Assembly: GCA_026785865.1 (NCBI GenBank)
Contig: JAJAZG010000308.1
Location: forward strand, 1-7,422
Direction: 5' to 3'
Length of the DNA: 7,422 nt
From: Pseudanabaena sp. CAN_BIN31
GTDB lineage: Bacteria; Cyanobacteriota; Cyanobacteriia; Pseudanabaenales; Pseudanabaenaceae
The position numbers and the translations under genes are program-made. The notes below the pieces were generated by a model. The model worked only from the letters and a program-made list of their open reading frames with translations, did no database searches and was not told the origin of the DNA. Shown here piece by piece: positions 6,383 through 7,422 of this stretch (its first letter is position 1; each line of letters starts with the position of its first letter).

Positions 6383-6742
6383 ATGTCTATTTACGTTGGT
6401 AACTTGTCCTATGAAGTTACCCAAGACCATTTAAAGCCAGTTTTTGAAGACTACGGCAAGGTCACTCGTGTTCATTTCCCTACCGATCGCGAAACTGGTC
6501 GCGCTCGTGGCTTTGCATTCGTTGAAATGAGTGCAGACGCTGAAGAAGATGCAGCCATCACAGCATTGGACGGAGCTGAATGGATGGGTCGCGTACTCAA
6601 GGTTAACAAGGCTAAGCCTCGCGAAAGCAGTGACTCCTTCGGCGGCGGCGGCGGTGGAAACCGTGGCGGCGGCGGCGGCGGCGGCGGTCGTGGCGGCTAC
6701 AATAAAGGCGCTGGCGGCGGCGGTGGCGGCGGTCGTTACTAA
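6383..6742 (+). CDS. RRM glycine-rich RNA-binding protein (cyanobacterial Rbp type)
   Basis: A 119-residue cytoplasmic single-stranded RNA binder of the cyanobacterial Rbp family, whose members are often induced by cold and resemble plant glycine-rich proteins. One RRM fills residues 2-76: RNP2 is IYVGNL at 3-8 and RNP1 is RGFAFVEM at 42-49, with the key aromatics Y4, F44 and F46 present. The tail from about 87 onward is nearly all glycine with Arg, Asn and Tyr (ending GGGGGRY), which likely aids RNA contact or self-association. GGC codons dominate this tail, with an uninterrupted run of seven GGC at 6665-6685, so it may vary in length between strains. The start is fixed by MSIYVGNL and by GGAGA upstream. 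The gene stands alone, divergent from the PEP-CTERM-like gene and closed by a strong terminator. Exact paralogue cannot be told from the sequence. Confidence 0.95.
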   Translation: MSIYVGNLSYEVTQDHLKPVFEDYGKVTRVHFPTDRETGRARGFAFVEMSADAEEDAAITALDGAEWMGRVLKVNKAKPRESSDSFGGGGGGNRGGGGGGGGRGGYNKGAGGGGGGGRY

Positions 6743-6794
6743 ACCAGTAGTGATCGACATATTCAACATTTCGTGCTGAATATAAAAAGCATCT

Positions 6795-6834
6795 AAAAAA
6801 TAGCGAGAGCGCTAAGCGCTCTCTCTATTTTTTT
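6795..6834 (+). terminator. Strong rho-independent terminator after the RNA-binding protein gene
   Basis: An 18-bp stem with one mismatch (6795-6812 with 6816-6833) and a three-base TAA loop, core GAGAGCGC/GCGCTCTC, ends in seven T (6828-6834). The A run before the stem and the T run after it also make it able to work on the minus strand. It starts 52 bp after the stop codon. Confidence 0.9.
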
Positions 6835-6836
6835 GG

Positions 6837-6842
6837 TATGCT
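6837..6842 (+). promoter_or_regulatory. Weak candidate -10 box for the HerA-like gene
   Basis: TATGCT preceded by TTGG lies just past the terminator and 26 bp before the ATG, the only -10-like hexamer between terminator and gene. A matching -35 would have to lie within the terminator stem, so this is tentative. Confidence 0.25.
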
Positions 6843-6868
6843 GAACTTAAATAGGTAGCAGGTTTTGC

Positions 6869-7422
6869 ATGGATTCATTGCAACCATTAGGCATTGTTGT
6901 TCAAGGATCGTTAAGCGATGGTTTAGAAGTGCGGCTAAATGGCGAAATTTCTGTTGAAGATATGCGCGTTGGCAAATTTTTAGTGGTGCATGGTCGGCAT
7001 ACCCGCTTTTTTTGCATCCTCACCGATGTCACTCTTGGTACGGCTAGCCCTCGCATTCTCATGAATCCGCCCGATCCTGAAAATACCTTTTTAACTGAAA
7101 TTTTGGCAGGCACAGGAACTTTCGGAACGATTAATTTAACGCCAATGTTAATGTTTGTTCCTGCAAATCCTTTTGATTTGATTGCTCAAAAGGTAAGCCA
7201 AAATAGCGATCGCCTAAAAAAAGCAAAACAAAAAAAATCACCAGTTTACGAAGCTGTCGAAGAAATAAGTGATTTTCAACTCTTGCCAGTGAAAACGATC
7301 CCCAGTCATTTCTCGCAAGTATTTGATGCGACTGAGCGCGATTTTCGGATTGTGTTTGGTTGGGAAGATGACCCACATAAACGCAACTTTGCGATCGGGC
7401 AACCGATTGATATGCCCGTACC
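6869..7422 (+). CDS. HerA/DUF87-like ATPase, N-terminal part (runs off right edge)
   Basis: The frame opens at ATG 6869 and is uninterrupted for 184 codons to the window end. The N-terminus (MDSLQPLGIVVQGSLSDGLE, then VEDMRVGKFLVV at 29-40 and FFCILTDVTLG at 47-57) has the look of the beta-barrel domain that precedes the ATPase core in HerA-type proteins. The stretch LLPVKTIPSHFSQV, followed by RDFRIVFGWEDDPHKRNFAIG (split at about residues 157-177), recalls the segment just before the Walker A motif in conserved cyanobacterial DUF87 proteins. The Walker motifs themselves lie beyond the window, so ATPase activity is inferred. HerA homologues are hexameric DNA translocases in DNA-end processing with NurA nucleases, but the role of the cyanobacterial version is not established. 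A Lys-rich linker (about 115-123) separates the barrel from the next part. A weak AGCAGG lies about 6 bases before the ATG. Confidence 0.75.
   Translation, partial: MDSLQPLGIVVQGSLSDGLEVRLNGEISVEDMRVGKFLVVHGRHTRFFCILTDVTLGTASPRILMNPPDPENTFLTEILAGTGTFGTINLTPMLMFVPANPFDLIAQKVSQNSDRLKKAKQKKSPVYEAVEEISDFQLLPVKTIPSHFSQVFDATERDFRIVFGWEDDPHKRNFAIGQPIDMPV

Noticed and set aside
6431..6779. Alanine-rich open frames on both strands across the rbp gene.
   Set aside because: They result from the GGC repeat being read in other frames (GCG, GCC) and have no protein-like features.
6759..6783. Small hairpin ATATTCA/TGAATAT after the rbp stop codon.
   Set aside because: A 7-bp AT-rich stem with an 11-base loop and no T run; the real terminator lies just downstream.
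6901..7376. Minus-strand open frames opposite the HerA-like gene.
   Set aside because: The plus-strand frame from 6869 is continuous with recognisable conserved segments; the opposite frames look like shadows.

Overview
The window looks like a piece of a filamentous, Pseudanabaena-like cyanobacterial chromosome. Direct support is the magnesium chelatase D subunit gene (chlorophyll synthesis), a small RRM glycine-rich RNA-binding protein typical of cyanobacteria, and repeated copies of the cyanobacterial HIP1 octamer GCGATCGC. The genus-level guess rests only on the general look of the proteins and intergenic repeats and is weak.

Left part (1-3023): a worn accessory region with two insertion sequences side by side. 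A complete IS256/Mutator-family transposase lies on the minus strand (127-1413). A complete IS630-family element follows (1471-2571), with near-perfect 25-bp terminal inverted repeats and an intact DDE transposase. The right end of the IS630 element abuts a headless RloB-like gene (2571-3023). This family is associated with phage-defence and restriction-linked loci; its N-terminal part is absent from the window, so it is probably a dead defence-gene remnant. A short open frame at the left edge (1-132) may be the tail of another broken gene.

Middle (3024-5457): a HIP1-rich convergent junction with a hairpin built from two HIP1 copies, then chlD on the minus strand. Upstream of chlD lie two abutting palindromic, MITE-like repeat elements (5206-5299 and 5301-5449). 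The likely chlD -10 box sits just outside the first.

Right part (5458-7422): a minus-strand secreted protein gene with a P-domain-like fold and a PEP-CTERM-like sorting tail. Its signal peptide is split by an apparent frameshift at a run of seven G (C on the plus strand, 6069-6075). The RNA-binding protein gene is divergent from it, with a long leader and a strong terminator. Last is the 5' part of a HerA/DUF87-like ATPase gene that runs off the right edge.

The genes do not form one pathway: chlD, the RNA-binding protein and the HerA-like gene are ordinary core genes, and the mobile elements and the rloB remnant form an accessory patch. I see no convincing new system. The best leads are the homopolymer frameshift in the exported protein, the paired palindromic repeats beside the chlD promoter, and the IS-decapitated rloB.
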